Below, piece by piece: positions 32,042 to 43,322 of a DNA stretch of 64,000 nt. Origin of the DNA: an uncultured Sphingosinicella sp. Lineage in GTDB: Bacteria > Pseudomonadota > Alphaproteobacteria > Sphingomonadales > Sphingomonadaceae. The notes below the pieces were generated by a model. The model was not told where the DNA came from. It was given only the letters and a program-made list of their open reading frames with translations, and ran no database searches. Both the position numbers and the translations under genes were made by a program. Positions within the stretch are counted from its first letter, which is position 1; each line of letters starts with the position of its first letter. Location: positions 1 to 64,000 of the forward strand of contig NZ_CADCWD010000051.1 of the NCBI RefSeq assembly GCF_902806315.1. Direction: 5' to 3'.

Positions 32042-33949
32042 ATGCTACGGTCCGTCAGTGTTACCGCCATTCTGCTCGCTTCCGCGACGCCGGCCCTGGC
32101 CCAACGCGCAAATGAGAATGCCGTGTCCTCGGCCCAGGATGCGTTCGGCACCAGCGTCGGCACCGAGCGGGTGGGCCTCTATTTTCCACAGAGCGCGCGC
32201 GGCTTCAGCCCCGTGCAGGCCGGCAACGTTCGCATGAACGGCATGTATTTCGACTATCAGGCGGACCTTAACCAGCGCCTGATCTCCGGCAGCAACGTGC
32301 GCGTCGGCCTCACCGCGCAGGGCTATCCGTTCCCAGCGCCAACCGGTGTGGCCGACTTTTCGCTGCGCCTGCCGGGCAAGGAGGCCGTCGCCAGCACGGT
32401 CGTCGGCATGGGACCGTTCGGGGGACCGCGTGCGGAGGTGGACGCGCAGCTTCCTGTCACGGAGACGCTGGGGGTGGCCGCAGGCGTTGGCGTGAGCGAC
32501 CAGGAGCTTTATTATGGCGGAGACCAGCAGGTGCGCACCGCCGCGGTGATCGCCCGTTGGCGCCCGGCGGAGACTGTCGAAATCATCCCATTCTGGAGCG
32601 TGCAGGACGAGAGCGGGATGGAGGCCCCGCCGCTTATCTTCACCGGCGGTGCTTATCTCCCGCCCCAGATTGAGCGGCGGCGCTATTTCGGCCCGGAATG
32701 GGCGCAGAATGCGGGCCAGGACTTCAACTATGGGCTTCTCGCCACCTTCAGCTCCGGCGACTGGACGCTGCGCGGCGGTGCGTTCCGCTCCATCGCCCAC
32801 GATGAGCGCAACTTCATCCCCTTGTTCCTCAACACGACGCCTGAGGGTGCGGCCGACCGCGTGGTCCTTGCCGATCAGGCGCGCCGCTTCGCCTCCACCT
32901 CGGGCGAGCTGCGCCTCACCCGGCAATTGGTCGAAGGCGACCGCCTCCACGAATTACACCTGATGACGCGCGGCCGCATCCGCGACCGCCGTTACGGCGG
33001 CGGACAGAAGTTCGAATTCGGTCCCGGCCGCATTGATGAGCCTGTTGACGCGCCCGAGCCCACACTGACGCTCGGGCCGCAGACCACCGATCAGGTCCGC
33101 CAGCTCACCGCAGGCCTCGGCTATCACGGCAGGTGGCGCGAGGTTGGCGAGCTTAGCCTCGGCATCCAGCGAACTTTTTATGAGAAGGCTACAGTCCTCC
33201 CATCCGGTGCCCTGCCGCTGTCGGAGTCGAGTCCCTGGCTCTTCAACGGCACTCTCTCCATCCTCGCCAGCAGCGCCCTCGTCTTCTACGCCGGCTACAC
33301 CAAGGGGCTGGAGGAAAGCCCGGTGGCGCCCCAGATCGCGGTCAATCGTGACGAGGCGCCGCCTGCCATCATCACCGAGCAGATGGATGCGGGATTCCGC
33401 CTCAACCTCAGCCAGTCGCTGCGCCTGGTTGCCGGCGTGTTCGACGTGCGCAAACCTTATTTCGCGCTCGACCCCGAACGGGTCTTCCGCCAGCTCGGCG
33501 TGGTGCGCAACCGCGGCATCGAGGTGTCGCTCGCCGGGCAGGTCACGCCGCGGCTCAGCGTCGTTCTCGGCGGCGTTTTCCTCGACGCGACCGTAAGCGG
33601 GGAGCAGGTCGATCTCGGGCTGATCGGCCGGCGGCCGGTGAATTCCATCGGCCGCACCATCACGGGCGCGCTCGACTGGAACCTGCCGTGGGTGAAGGGC
33701 CTGTCGGTTGACCTGGCCTATGAGAGCACGTCGGACCGCGTCGCCAACGCCGCCAACACGCTCGTGATCCCGCCGCGCTACGTCTATTCGCTGGGCGGCC
33801 GCTACCGCTTCGATCTGTTCAACAAGCCGGCGACGCTCCGGGCCCAGCTCGCCACGGTGAACAACAACTACGGATACCTCGTCTTTGGGGAGGGCTTCTA
33901 TTACAACCCTCCCCGCCGCTTCCAGATGAGCCTGACCGTGGACATATGA
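32042..33949 (+). CDS. TonB-dependent receptor-like outer membrane protein
   Basis: Signal peptide MLRSVSVTAILLASATPALAQ; beta-barrel alternation; C-terminal FYYNPPRRFQMSLTVDI. Confidence 0.75.
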   Translation: MLRSVSVTAILLASATPALAQRANENAVSSAQDAFGTSVGTERVGLYFPQSARGFSPVQAGNVRMNGMYFDYQADLNQRLISGSNVRVGLTAQGYPFPAPTGVADFSLRLPGKEAVASTVVGMGPFGGPRAEVDAQLPVTETLGVAAGVGVSDQELYYGGDQQVRTAAVIARWRPAETVEIIPFWSVQDESGMEAPPLIFTGGAYLPPQIERRRYFGPEWAQNAGQDFNYGLLATFSSGDWTLRGGAFRSIAHDERNFIPLFLNTTPEGAADRVVLADQARRFASTSGELRLTRQLVEGDRLHELHLMTRGRIRDRRYGGGQKFEFGPGRIDEPVDAPEPTLTLGPQTTDQVRQLTAGLGYHGRWREVGELSLGIQRTFYEKATVLPSGALPLSESSPWLFNGTLSILASSALVFYAGYTKGLEESPVAPQIAVNRDEAPPAIITEQMDAGFRLNLSQSLRLVAGVFDVRKPYFALDPERVFRQLGVVRNRGIEVSLAGQVTPRLSVVLGGVFLDATVSGEQVDLGLIGRRPVNSIGRTITGALDWNLPWVKGLSVDLAYESTSDRVANAANTLVIPPRYVYSLGGRYRFDLFNKPATLRAQLATVNNNYGYLVFGEGFYYNPPRRFQMSLTVDI

Positions 33950-34191
33950 GGCGCCTCGATCCACGAACGCGGCAATCCGAGATCCCTGGCGCCTTTGTGG
34001 GCCGTCTGGCCGGCGCGGCGTTCCTGGACGCCCGACGTCTCCAGGGGAGGCGGTGAATCTCCGGACTGCTGACCCGAATCCGGTTGGATCCACGGAAAGG
34101 ACGCTTGTGCGGCGTCCACCGCGGTGCCAGATGCCATCTTTGCAGCTGTACAAATTGCGCTAACATCACGCGAATTGGGGGGCTGGGTCGC

Positions 34192-35463
34192 GTGATCAGA
34201 AATATTGCCTTGATCGGCTGGGTGCGCCGCCATCCGATCTGGTCCGCCCTGATCGCGCTGGCCGTCGCCTTCATCATCTACAAGGTGGTGACGCCAACCA
34301 AGCCGACCTATGAATATGTCGCCGAGCCGGCAGGACGCGGCGATGTGACGCGGGTGGTGTCCGCGAGCGGCAAGATCCGGGCGCTAAATACGATCAAGGT
34401 GGGATCGGAGATTTCCGGCCAGGTCTCGCGGGTGTTTGTCGATTACAATTCGGCGGTCGTGGCGGGCCAGCCCTTGGCCCAGATCGATCCGACCCGGGTC
34501 GCCGCGCGCGTGACGCAAGCCGAAGCACAGGTCCAGCTTGCCCGGGCCTCCCTGGTCCAGGCGGAAGCGGCACTTGCCCGGGCGCGAACGGATATCGAGG
34601 TGCAGACGCGCGATTATGCCCGGCGCGAGGAGCTGACGCAGCGCGGCTTCACGACCAAAACCGGACTCGACCAATCCGCCAATGCGGTTGCAGCGGCGCG
34701 CGGCGGGCTGCAATCGGCGGCCGCCGGCGTGGTCTCCGCCCGGGCGCAGATCCGGCAGCGCGAGGCGGAGCTCCAGTCGGCCCAGCTCGACCTCAACCGC
34801 ACCCGCATTCTCGCACCCGCAAGCGGCACGGTGATCAACAAGCTGGTCGAGCCGGGCGCCACCGTGGCGGCGAGCTTCCAGACTCCGAACCTGTTCGAAA
34901 TCGCGGCCGACATGGGCGTGATGCAGGTCGAGGCCTCGGTCGATGAAGCCGATATCGGCGAAATACGCGTCGGACAGGCGGTGCGCTTCACCGTCGATTC
35001 CTATCCGGACCAGACATTCGGCGCCACCGTCCGCCAGATCCGCACCTCGGCCACCGAGGCCCAGAATGTGGTCAGCTATTTCGTCATCCTCCTGGTGCAG
35101 AACCCGGAAGGCAAATTGCTGCCGGGCATGACCGCCAATGTCGAGATTGTGACGGGCGCACGGCCGGCAGTGATGCGCATCCCCTCCGCCGCGCTGCGCT
35201 TCCGGCCGCGGCAGGGGGACCGACCGGCGGATGAGCCGAAGCTGAAGGAGGGCGCCAAGCGACCCGCTACCGTGTGGCTCGCCTCCGCCGATCCGTACAA
35301 GCCGCAGCGCCGCGTCGTGCGCGTCGGCCTGCGCGGCGAGGAATATGTCGAGATCACCGGCGGTCTGAAGGCCGGCGAGCGCGTGCTGGTCCGCTCCCGC
35401 TCGCTCGAGAAGAAGGCGGAACAAGAGCCGGAGGACGAGGGGGCCCAGGAGGAGGGCAAGTGA
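34192..35463 (+). CDS. macA: Periplasmic adaptor (membrane fusion) subunit of a MacAB-type exporter
   Basis: VVSASGKIRALNTIKVGSEISGQVSRVFVDYNSAVVAGQPLAQID..; GTG start at 34192. Confidence 0.75.
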   Translation: MIRNIALIGWVRRHPIWSALIALAVAFIIYKVVTPTKPTYEYVAEPAGRGDVTRVVSASGKIRALNTIKVGSEISGQVSRVFVDYNSAVVAGQPLAQIDPTRVAARVTQAEAQVQLARASLVQAEAALARARTDIEVQTRDYARREELTQRGFTTKTGLDQSANAVAAARGGLQSAAAGVVSARAQIRQREAELQSAQLDLNRTRILAPASGTVINKLVEPGATVAASFQTPNLFEIAADMGVMQVEASVDEADIGEIRVGQAVRFTVDSYPDQTFGATVRQIRTSATEAQNVVSYFVILLVQNPEGKLLPGMTANVEIVTGARPAVMRIPSAALRFRPRQGDRPADEPKLKEGAKRPATVWLASADPYKPQRRVVRVGLRGEEYVEITGGLKAGERVLVRSRSLEKKAEQEPEDEGAQEEGK

Positions 35464-36167
35464 CCCGGCCGCTGGTTGAAGCGCGCGACCTCGCCAAGGA
35501 TTACCGGATGGGCGAGGAGACAGTGCACGCCCTGCGAGGCGTGAGCTGCACCGTCGAATCCGGAGAGTTCGTCGCGATCATGGGGGCGAGCGGATCGGGC
35601 AAGTCGACCTTCATGAACATGGTGGGCTGCCTCGACGTGCCGAGCGGCGGCGCGTTGCTGGTCGATGGGGTCGAGACCGGCGCGATGGACAGCGATGCGC
35701 TCGCCGAGCTTCGTAACCGCACGATCGGCTTCGTCTTCCAGCAGTTCAACCTGCTCGCCCGCACGAGCGCGCTCGACAACGTCGCGGTGCCGCTCATCTA
35801 TGCCGGCGTGCGGCCGGGGGAGCGGCAGGCACGGGCGCGGGCGAAACTGGAGGCGATGGGGCTCGGGGACCGGCTCGACCACTCGCCTGCCAAGCTGTCC
35901 GGCGGCCAGCAGCAGCGCGTCGCCATCGCCCGCGCTCTCGTAACAGAGCCCAAGATCCTGCTTGCCGACGAGCCGACCGGCGCGCTTGATTCGGCGACGT
36001 CGGACGAGATCATGCGGATCTTTCAGCAGCGCAACGACGAGGGGATCACGATCGTGCTGGTGACGCACGAGGCCGACATCGCCCGCTATGCTCGCCGCCG
36101 CATCCTGTTCCGCGACGGACGCATCATCGACGACGAGCTCGTCTCCGACCGGCTGATCGCGGTATGA
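35460..36167 (+). CDS. ABC transporter ATP-binding protein (MacB/LolD family)
   Basis: Walker [24 protein letters not shown]; Walker [17 protein letters not shown] start overlapping the upstream stop. Confidence 0.9.
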   Translation: MTRPLVEARDLAKDYRMGEETVHALRGVSCTVESGEFVAIMGASGSGKSTFMNMVGCLDVPSGGALLVDGVETGAMDSDALAELRNRTIGFVFQQFNLLARTSALDNVAVPLIYAGVRPGERQARARAKLEAMGLGDRLDHSPAKLSGGQQQRVAIARALVTEPKILLADEPTGALDSATSDEIMRIFQQRNDEGITIVLVTHEADIARYARRRILFRDGRIIDDELVSDRLIAV

Positions 36168-37411
36168 AGCGCAGCCTCTTCGGCCGCCTGGATGCAGGGG
36201 CGATCAACGTCGGCATCGCACTCACCGCGCTCCGCACGAACCTCATGCGCTCCATCCTGACCACGTTGGGCGTGATGATCGGCGTGTTCGCGGTGACACT
36301 GGCAGTAGCGGTCGGCTCCGGCGCTCAAGTTTCGGTAATGGACTCGATCAACGCGCTCGGCTCCAACATGGCGATCGTCTTTCCCCAGCCAGACGCTGAA
36401 GGGGGCCGCTCTTCGTTCGATCGTGGCCGCCTCACGCTGCGTGACGCACGCGCCATCGAGCGTTCGATCCCTGGCGTCAGCGCGATTGCGCCGCAGCTTA
36501 GGGCCAGCGTGCAGATGGTGGCGGGCGGGCGCCGTGCGTCCACAACCGCGATCGGCGCGACCTCCGGCTTCGGCGCGGTCGCAGGCGTCGGTGCGGAGAG
36601 CGGGCGCTTCATCAGCGAGGCCGATGTCCGATCAGGAGCCCGCGTGGCCGTGCTGGGGCCGACGGTGGCGCGCAAGCTGTTCGGCACGTTCGATCCTGTC
36701 GGCGAGGCGTTCCGCATTGATCGGGTGCCATTCACCGTCATCGGCGTGCTCGAAACCAAGGGCTCGAGCTTTGGCAACGACAATGACGACACCATCGTAG
36801 TGCCGATCACTGCAGCCCGCGCTCGCTTTTCCAACAGCCTGCCGGGACCGGATGATCTCCACGTCCTTTATGTCGGCTTCGATGACGGCACAGACCTCGA
36901 GGAATCTAAGCGCGAGATGACGCGGCTCATGCGCGAGCGCTACAGCGTTGAGCGGCGCGACGTGCAGCCCTTCACGATCCGCACCACCGCCGAGTTCATT
37001 GAGGAATCGAGCCAGGTCACCGCGATTTTCCAGTCCGTATTGGTCGCGATCGCCTCGATCTCGCTCTTGGTGGGGGGCATCGGCATCATGAACATCATGC
37101 TGGTTTCAGTGACGGAGCGCACTCGGGAGATCGGGCTTCGTATGGCGCTCGGTGCCAAGCGCCGCGACATCCGCAACCAGTTTCTGGTCGAAGCCGCGAT
37201 CCTATGCGTGATTGGCGGTGCGATCGGCATCGTCCTCGCCTTTGCCGCCGCAGCTGCATTCTCCGTCTATGCCGACTTTCCCGCCCAGGTCGGCGCCGGC
37301 GTCGCAACCGGCGCTATCGTCTTCTCCGCCGTGATCGGTATCCTGTTCGGCGGCTACCCGGCGCTGCGCGCGTCGCGGCTTTCGCCGATCGAGGCGTTGA
37401 GGAGTGAGTAG
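36164..37411 (+). CDS. ABC transporter permease (MacB/FtsX type)
   Basis: N-terminal TM plus MacB_PCD; C-terminal GGIGIMNIMLVSVTERTREIGLRMALGAKRRDIRNQFLVEA. Confidence 0.9.
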   Translation: MKRSLFGRLDAGAINVGIALTALRTNLMRSILTTLGVMIGVFAVTLAVAVGSGAQVSVMDSINALGSNMAIVFPQPDAEGGRSSFDRGRLTLRDARAIERSIPGVSAIAPQLRASVQMVAGGRRASTTAIGATSGFGAVAGVGAESGRFISEADVRSGARVAVLGPTVARKLFGTFDPVGEAFRIDRVPFTVIGVLETKGSSFGNDNDDTIVVPITAARARFSNSLPGPDDLHVLYVGFDDGTDLEESKREMTRLMRERYSVERRDVQPFTIRTTAEFIEESSQVTAIFQSVLVAIASISLLVGGIGIMNIMLVSVTERTREIGLRMALGAKRRDIRNQFLVEAAILCVIGGAIGIVLAFAAAAAFSVYADFPAQVGAGVATGAIVFSAVIGILFGGYPALRASRLSPIEALRSE

Positions 37412-37690
37412 CGGTCGCGTCGCTGCAGCGCCTTGATCACCAATGCGCCGAAGCTGCGTCATAGCTATCCGAGTCTGCGCGCATTCGGTGGAGACGGGCC
37501 GGCATTAGCAATTGATGCGGTGAGGCCACATTTTCTCGTCAGGCGATATGCCCCGGGATCGCGTGAGTGGCGCGTGGCCGATGCGTCTCTTGGCCAGGGC
37601 GCAGGTAATCGAGCCCTGCAAGGCCCCCGAAATCCGGGCACAATTCCTAGGCTGCACTAGAGACGCGGAAATTAGCTAAGCATTGAAAAC

Positions 37691-37772
<82 letters not shown>

Positions 37773-38016
37773 GCCGGGCCTGCGGCGCGGCTTAGCAAAG
37801 GGGCGGGTGGGCGGCTAGAGGGTTTGCGCCGCGCGTTCATCCGCCCTGGGCGCGCGTGCCGTCCTGCCGTTGATCGCGTCAGGTCGGACTTTCGTCGCGA
37901 ACGTTCGACGCTGATCGCTGCGTCCCGGAGCCTCGTCTCGATCTGAGTTGCGAGCGCCCTTCAGCCCCGGAAGACCTTCCGCTTCCACCGGGGAAGTTGG
38001 AACAAGGGGGCAGTCA

Positions 38017-40972
38017 GTGACGAAGAACAAAGGGTTCAACAGGGCGCTCCTGCGTGCGTCGACGGCGCTGTGCGCGCTGATGTTCGCGGGCGTCGCGCAG
38101 GCGCAGGACGCCAGCACCACCGCTTCGGCCGAGCCGGAAACGGGTCAGGCGACGAGCAACGCTCCCGATGCGGGAGCCGAGGCGCCGGCGGTGCCGGTCA
38201 CGAACACCAATGAGGGCGCGGAGACCGAAGAAATCGTCGTCACGGGCTCGCTGTTCCGCCGCACGACCAGCGAGACTGCGTCGCCGGTGACGGTGCTGAG
38301 TTCGGAGTCGCTCGCCCGTCGCGGCATCACCAATGTCGCCGATGCGGTGCGCTCGATTTCGGCCGACAGCAGCGGCTCGATCCCGACCGCGTTCACGGGC
38401 GGCTTCGGCCAGGGTTCGGCGGCGGTGTCGCTGCGCGGTCTCACAGTTAACTCGACGCTCACCGTGCTCGACGGCTTGCGTACGGTCACCTACCCGCTCG
38501 CGGACGACGGCCAGCGCGCCTTCGTCGATCTCAACACCATCCCGCGTGTGGCGATCGACCGGATCGAGGTGCTGAAGGACGGCGCCTCTTCCACCTATGG
38601 CGCGGACGCGATCGGCGGCGTCGTCAACATCCTGATGCGCAAGCGCTTCACCGGAGTCTCCGCCACGGCCGAGGCGGGCGTCACCGACCGCGGCGACGGC
38701 GGCATGTATCGCGGCTCTTTCCTCGGCGGCATCGGCGACTTCGAAGAGCAGGGCTGGAACGTCTATGTCGGCGCGGAATATGAGCGCAATGGCGAGATCC
38801 TGACGGCCGACCGCGGTTTTCCCTACGACACCAACGACCTGAACTCGATCGGCGGCGTCAACCTCAACCAGAACTTCCTCGTCTCCGGCGGCATCGGCAC
38901 GGCGGCCGTGGTGCGGCCCGGCGTGCAGAACGTGGCGGGCAATCCCTTCTCCGGCACGTCGGTGCCGGGCGGTCAGGTGCGGCTGCTCAATCCGGCCCAG
39001 TGCGCGGCCGTTGGCACCATCTACGACGACGGCCATGACAATACGTCCTGCGAGGAGAACCTCACGGCCCGCTACGGCACGATCCAGCCGCAGCAGACCC
39101 GCTGGGGCGTGACCGGCCGCGCTTCAGCGCGGATTGGCGATGATGCCGAAGCCTATCTCACCGCCAGCTATTACCAGAGCGACGTGTTCAGCGGCTCGGC
39201 GCCAAGCTCGATCCGCTCGGCGACGCCGGGCCCGCAATATCAGAATGTCGTATTGCCGGTATTCGTCTGCTCCAGCGGCACGAATTGCGACACCGCCGCC
39301 GACCGAAGTCTCAACCCGAACAACCCGTTCGCCGCGAACGGTCAGGCGGCCCGCATCTATTATCGCTTCGGCGATATCGAGGGGTCGCGCTCCACGGAAA
39401 GCCGCGTGCTGCGCGGCGCTGCCGGCATTTCGGGATCGTTCGGGGAGGGCTGGACCTATCAGGTCGACCTGACGGGAGTCAGCTCCAAGCTCGACGTCAT
39501 AAATGAAGGCTTGATCAACATTGCGGGCCTGCGGCGGGCGATCAACACGGGTAGCTACAATTTCGTCAATCCGGAGTTGAACAGCGCAGCCGTGCGCGCG
39601 TCGCTTTCACCCAGCGTCGTCACCCGCGCAAAATCGGAACTCTACCTTGCTCAGGCGATCGTCACCAAGGAACTGGCGCAGCTTCCGGGCGGTCCGCTCC
39701 AGCTCGGCGTCGGCGGGCAGATCAGGCGCGAGATCCTTGACCAGCCAAACCAGAACGCCAATGCCGAGACGCTGGCGCTCAACACCTACAATGCGTCGGG
39801 CAAGCGCACCGTGTCGGCCGGCTTCTTCGAGATCAGCGCGCCGGTGCTCGACAGCCTCGAGCTTCAGGCCTCGGGGCGCTACGATCATTATTCGACGGGG
39901 TTCAGCCGCTTCTCGCCGAAGGTGGGGGTGAAGTTCACGCCGATCCCGCAGCTCGCGCTGCGCGGCACCTATTCGCAGGGCTTCCGCGCGCCTTCGTTCG
40001 CGGAGAGCAGCGGCGAGGTGATCGGCTACACCACGCACCAGCCACCTTGCTCGTTCAGGCTCCAGCATGGCGCGACTGGCAACGCGACCAGTTGCTCCGG
40101 CGGCAGCCCCTATGTCTCGTCCTACGCCATCGGGTACAACAGCACCGCCAATGAGGACCTGGAGCCGGAGAAGTCGCGCAACTTCACGGTCGGTGCGGCA
40201 GCCGCTGCGCTGGCTAAGCTTCACGGTCGATTATTTCGACATCAAGAAGACGGACGTGATCACCGGCGGCCCGCTCTCCGGCGAGGCGCTCGCCGCCTAT
40301 TATGCCGGGCGCGCACTGCCGGCCGGATACACCATAGTGTTCGACAATCCGGATCCGCTCTTCCCGAACGCGCCGCTGCGGCCCGTCATCGTCAACGCTC
40401 CATACGAGAATGCGTCGCTGCTGCGCACCAACGGCCTCGACTTCAGTGCGCTCGCGCAGCTGAGGCTGTCCGAGAACGTGCGCTTCTCGAGCCAGATCGA
40501 GGCGACCATGATCCTCGACTACAAATACAAGCCGGGCCCGGATTCGGAGACGGTGAACCTCGTCGGCACGCAAGGCCCCTTCATCATCTCATCGGGCGCG
40601 GGCACGCCGCGCTGGCGGGGCAATTGGTCCAACAGCCTGGAAGTCGGACCCGCCACGCTGACCGCCACGGCCAATTATGTCAGCGGCTACAAGTCGGTCG
40701 CCGAGGATCAGAACGGGGCGGGCGCGAACACATGTGCCGACGCGCTCTACACGCCCGATTTCTGCCGCACCGATTCATTCGTCACCGTCGATCTCGTTGG
40801 CAGCTACGAGGTCAACGACCGGTTCACTTTCTACTTCAACGTCATCAACCTGTTGGGCGCCGACGCGCCGATCAACCCGGCCAATTATGCTGCCGTGAAT
40901 TACAACCCGACCTACACGCAGCAAGGCGCGGTCGGACGGGTGTTCCGGTTGGGCGCGAATGTCAGGTTCTGA
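38017..40972 (+). pseudogene. TonB-dependent receptor interrupted by a frameshift near 40190-40215
   Basis: Frame of ORF 37948..41067 has signal peptide, plug and barrel until ..DLEPEKSRNFTVGAAAA; the conserved C-terminus (RWLSFTVDYFDIKKTDVI..VGRVFRLGANVRF*) is in the frame of ORF 40067..40972. Confidence 0.85.
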
Positions 40973-41678
40973 CGCTTCTTTTGCTTCGCACCGGGGAGGG
41001 CGGCCTCGCGAGGGGCCGCCCTTTTGCTTTTGCCACCGTGCCGGGCGGCGGCGTCTTGGGTTTGTAGCGGCAGATGTCGGCGATGACGCAGCGCCAGCAT
41101 TCGGGCACGCGCGCCTTGCAGACGTAGCGGCCATGGAGGATCAGGAGGTGGTGGGCGTCGCGCCGATAGGGGGGCGGCGTCACCGCATCCAGCTTCAGCT
41201 CCACATCCAGCGGGTTCTTGCCCGGCGCGAGGCCGGTTCGATTGGAGACGCGGAAGACGTGGGTGTCGACGGCGAAGGTCTCGGCGCCGAAAGCGGTGTT
41301 CATCACGACGTTGGCGGTCTTCCGTCCGACCCCGGGCAGCGCCATCAGGAGGTCGCGGTCGCGCGGCACCTCGCCGTCGAACTGCTCGACGAGGATCCGG
41401 GAAAGCAGGATGACGTTCTTGGCCTTGGTGTTGAACAGGCCGATCGTCTTGATCGTGTCGCGCAGCCGCTCCTCGCCATAGTCGAGCATCGCCCGGGGCG
41501 TGTTGACGGTCTTGAACAGCTCGCGGGTGGCAATGTTGACGCTCGCGTCCGTGGCCTGGGCGGAGAGCACCACCGCCACGAGGAGGGTGAAGTCGTTGAC
41601 GGATTCGAGCTCGGTTTCGGGCTCGGGCGTGCGGTCCGCCAGCAGCCGGTAGAGCTCGGCGACTTCCGCCTTCTTCAT
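40962..41678 (-). CDS. nth: Endonuclease III
   Basis: HhH LPGVGRKTANVVMNTAFG..VDTHVFRVSNRTGLA; [4Fe-4S] motif C-x6-C-x2-C-x5-C (CKARVPECWRCVIADIC). Confidence 0.92.
   Translation of the reverse strand: MKKAEVAELYRLLADRTPEPETELESVNDFTLLVAVVLSAQATDASVNIATRELFKTVNTPRAMLDYGEERLRDTIKTIGLFNTKAKNVILLSRILVEQFDGEVPRDRDLLMALPGVGRKTANVVMNTAFGAETFAVDTHVFRVSNRTGLAPGKNPLDVELKLDAVTPPPYRRDAHHLLILHGRYVCKARVPECWRCVIADICRYKPKTPPPGTVAKAKGRPLARPPSPVRSKRSVRT
40998..41025 (+). terminator. Rho-independent terminator after the TonB receptor, inside the nth 3' coding region
   Basis: GGGCGGCC-tcgcgagg-GGCCGCCC-TTTT. Confidence 0.75.
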
Positions 41679-42373
41679 GCCAGGCCCAGCACGTCCGCCA
41701 TGGTGTAGCGGGCCGGCGGCTTGTCCTTCAGCCAAAGCGCCGCCTGCACGGCGCCCCGCGCGAAGATGGCGCGGCTCTCGGCCCGGTGGCCGAGCTCCAG
41801 CCGTTCGCCTTCGGCCGCGAAGATGACCTGATGCTCCCCGGCGACGCTGCCGCCCCGCAACGCCGCGAAGCCGATATGGCTGAATTTACGGGCTCCGGTG
41901 ATCCCGTCGCGGCCGCGGTCGCTGACTTCGTCCAGATCGACCTGGCGCCCCTCCGCCGCAGCGTGCCCAAGGAGCAGGGCGGTGCCTGAGGGTGCGTCCG
42001 CTTTGTGCCGGTGGTGCATCTCGACGATCTCGATGTCCCAGTCGGCGCCCAGCCGCTCCGCGGCTTGCCGGACCAGGTGGGAGAGGAGGTTTACGCCGAG
42101 CGACGTGTTCGCCGCTTGGAGGATCGCGATCTCGGCCGCGGCTTTATCGATCAGCCGCTGGTGCTCGGGGCTGAGGCCGGTCGTGCCCACGACGATCGGC
42201 TTCCGCTCCGCCACGGCCGCCGCGAGGTTCGCTTCCAACGCCGCCGGTGCCGAAAAGTCGACGAAAACATCTGCGTCCTGCGCGGTGATCGTCGCATCGG
42301 CGCGGCCGGCGACGATCTCGGCAATCGCCCGGCCCATGCGGCCGCCTGCGCCGAAGATCGAGAGCGCGGTCAT
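41675..42373 (-). CDS. dapB: 4-hydroxy-tetrahydrodipicolinate reductase
   Basis: SIFGAGGRMGRAI..VVGTTGLSPEHQ..VEMHHRHKADAPSGTALLLG. Confidence 0.92.
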   Translation of the reverse strand: MTALSIFGAGGRMGRAIAEIVAGRADATITAQDADVFVDFSAPAALEANLAAAVAERKPIVVGTTGLSPEHQRLIDKAAAEIAILQAANTSLGVNLLSHLVRQAAERLGADWDIEIVEMHHRHKADAPSGTALLLGHAAAEGRQVDLDEVSDRGRDGITGARKFSHIGFAALRGGSVAGEHQVIFAAEGERLELGHRAESRAIFARGAVQAALWLKDKPPARYTMADVLGLA

Positions 42374-42759
42374 TCGGCGCCGTCCGCAGGTGCCGTCTCG
42401 CGGCGGCTGTCGAAGCGAACAAACTCATAGGCGATCGAGGCTTCCACAAGCTGCTCGTAAAGCGTCGCTGCGACCTCCGGTGGAAACTGCACCTGCTCGG
42501 CGACGGAGCGCACATGCGCCATGACATCGGCCTTGCGGCGCTCGTCCCGGACCTCGTCCCGGCGCGCCTTGATGCGAGCCGCGGCGTCCATGAAACGCAT
42601 GCGCTTGCCCAGCAGCGTGACAATCTGCTCGTCCAGCGCGTCAACGCCGGCGCGCACTTCGCTCATGTCCTGGCACTGTTCCGGCTTGATCATCGGAAAC
42701 GCATTAGCTTCTCCGCCCGGCTCCACAAGCATTGCCGATCGCCGGCAGCTCACCTTCAC
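42370..42759 (-). CDS. Chorismate mutase (AroQ class, stand-alone)
   Basis: MSEVRAGVDALDEQIVTLLGKRMRFMDAAARIKARRDEVRDERRKADVMAHVRSVAEQ; start at 42759 (ATGA overlap) or 42693. Confidence 0.8.
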   Translation of the reverse strand: MKVSCRRSAMLVEPGGEANAFPMIKPEQCQDMSEVRAGVDALDEQIVTLLGKRMRFMDAAARIKARRDEVRDERRKADVMAHVRSVAEQVQFPPEVAATLYEQLVEASIAYEFVRFDSRRETAPADGAE

Positions 42760-43322
42760 TGTGACAGGATGTTCGTCAGCATCCTGTCGCCCCGATCGGT
42801 CAGCACCGACTCCGGATGGATCTGCAGCCCGGTCTGGAGCGCGGCCGGGTCGCTGATCGCCATTGCCATTCCGTCGAGCCAGGCATGGACTCGAAAACGC
42901 GCCGGCACGTCGGTCGTGCAGAGCGAGTGGTAGCGGCCGACCTTCACTGGACCCGAAATGCCCTCGAAGGGCCCGGCGCCGTCATGCTCCAGACGCGAGG
43001 CCTTGCCATGGACCGGGCTCGGCGCTCGCACCACGGCGCCGCCTGCCTGCTGGACGATCGCCTGATGACCGAGGCAGATGCCGAGCAGGGGCACGCGCCC
43101 GAGCGCAAGCCGCACGACCTCAAGGCTGCAGCCGGCCTGATCGGGGTTGCCGGGGCCGGGCGAGATGACGATCAGCGCCTCTTGCTTCTCAGCAAGGGCG
43201 ACCACGCCCGGCGCATCGGCGCTGTTGCGCAGGACTCGCACCGAGCTGCCGAGACGCTCAAAGGCTTCGACGAGGTTGAAGCTGAAGCTGTCGAGATTGT
43301 CGACGAGGATGACGGGTTTCAT
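42756..43322 (-). CDS. trpG: Anthranilate/aminodeoxychorismate synthase glutamine amidotransferase subunit
   Basis: ILVDNLDSFSFNLVEAFERLG..VISPGPGNPDQAG..LGICLGHQAIVQQAGG; class I GATase. Confidence 0.9.
   Translation of the reverse strand: MKPVILVDNLDSFSFNLVEAFERLGSSVRVLRNSADAPGVVALAEKQEALIVISPGPGNPDQAGCSLEVVRLALGRVPLLGICLGHQAIVQQAGGAVVRAPSPVHGKASRLEHDGAGPFEGISGPVKVGRYHSLCTTDVPARFRVHAWLDGMAMAISDPAALQTGLQIHPESVLTDRGDRMLTNILSQ

Noticed and set aside
37411-37690. Intergenic DNA before tRNA-Arg as a possible integration site for a mobile element
   Set aside because: The tRNA 3' end at 37691 has no flanking integrase or visible direct-repeat copy of the tRNA 3' end in this window.
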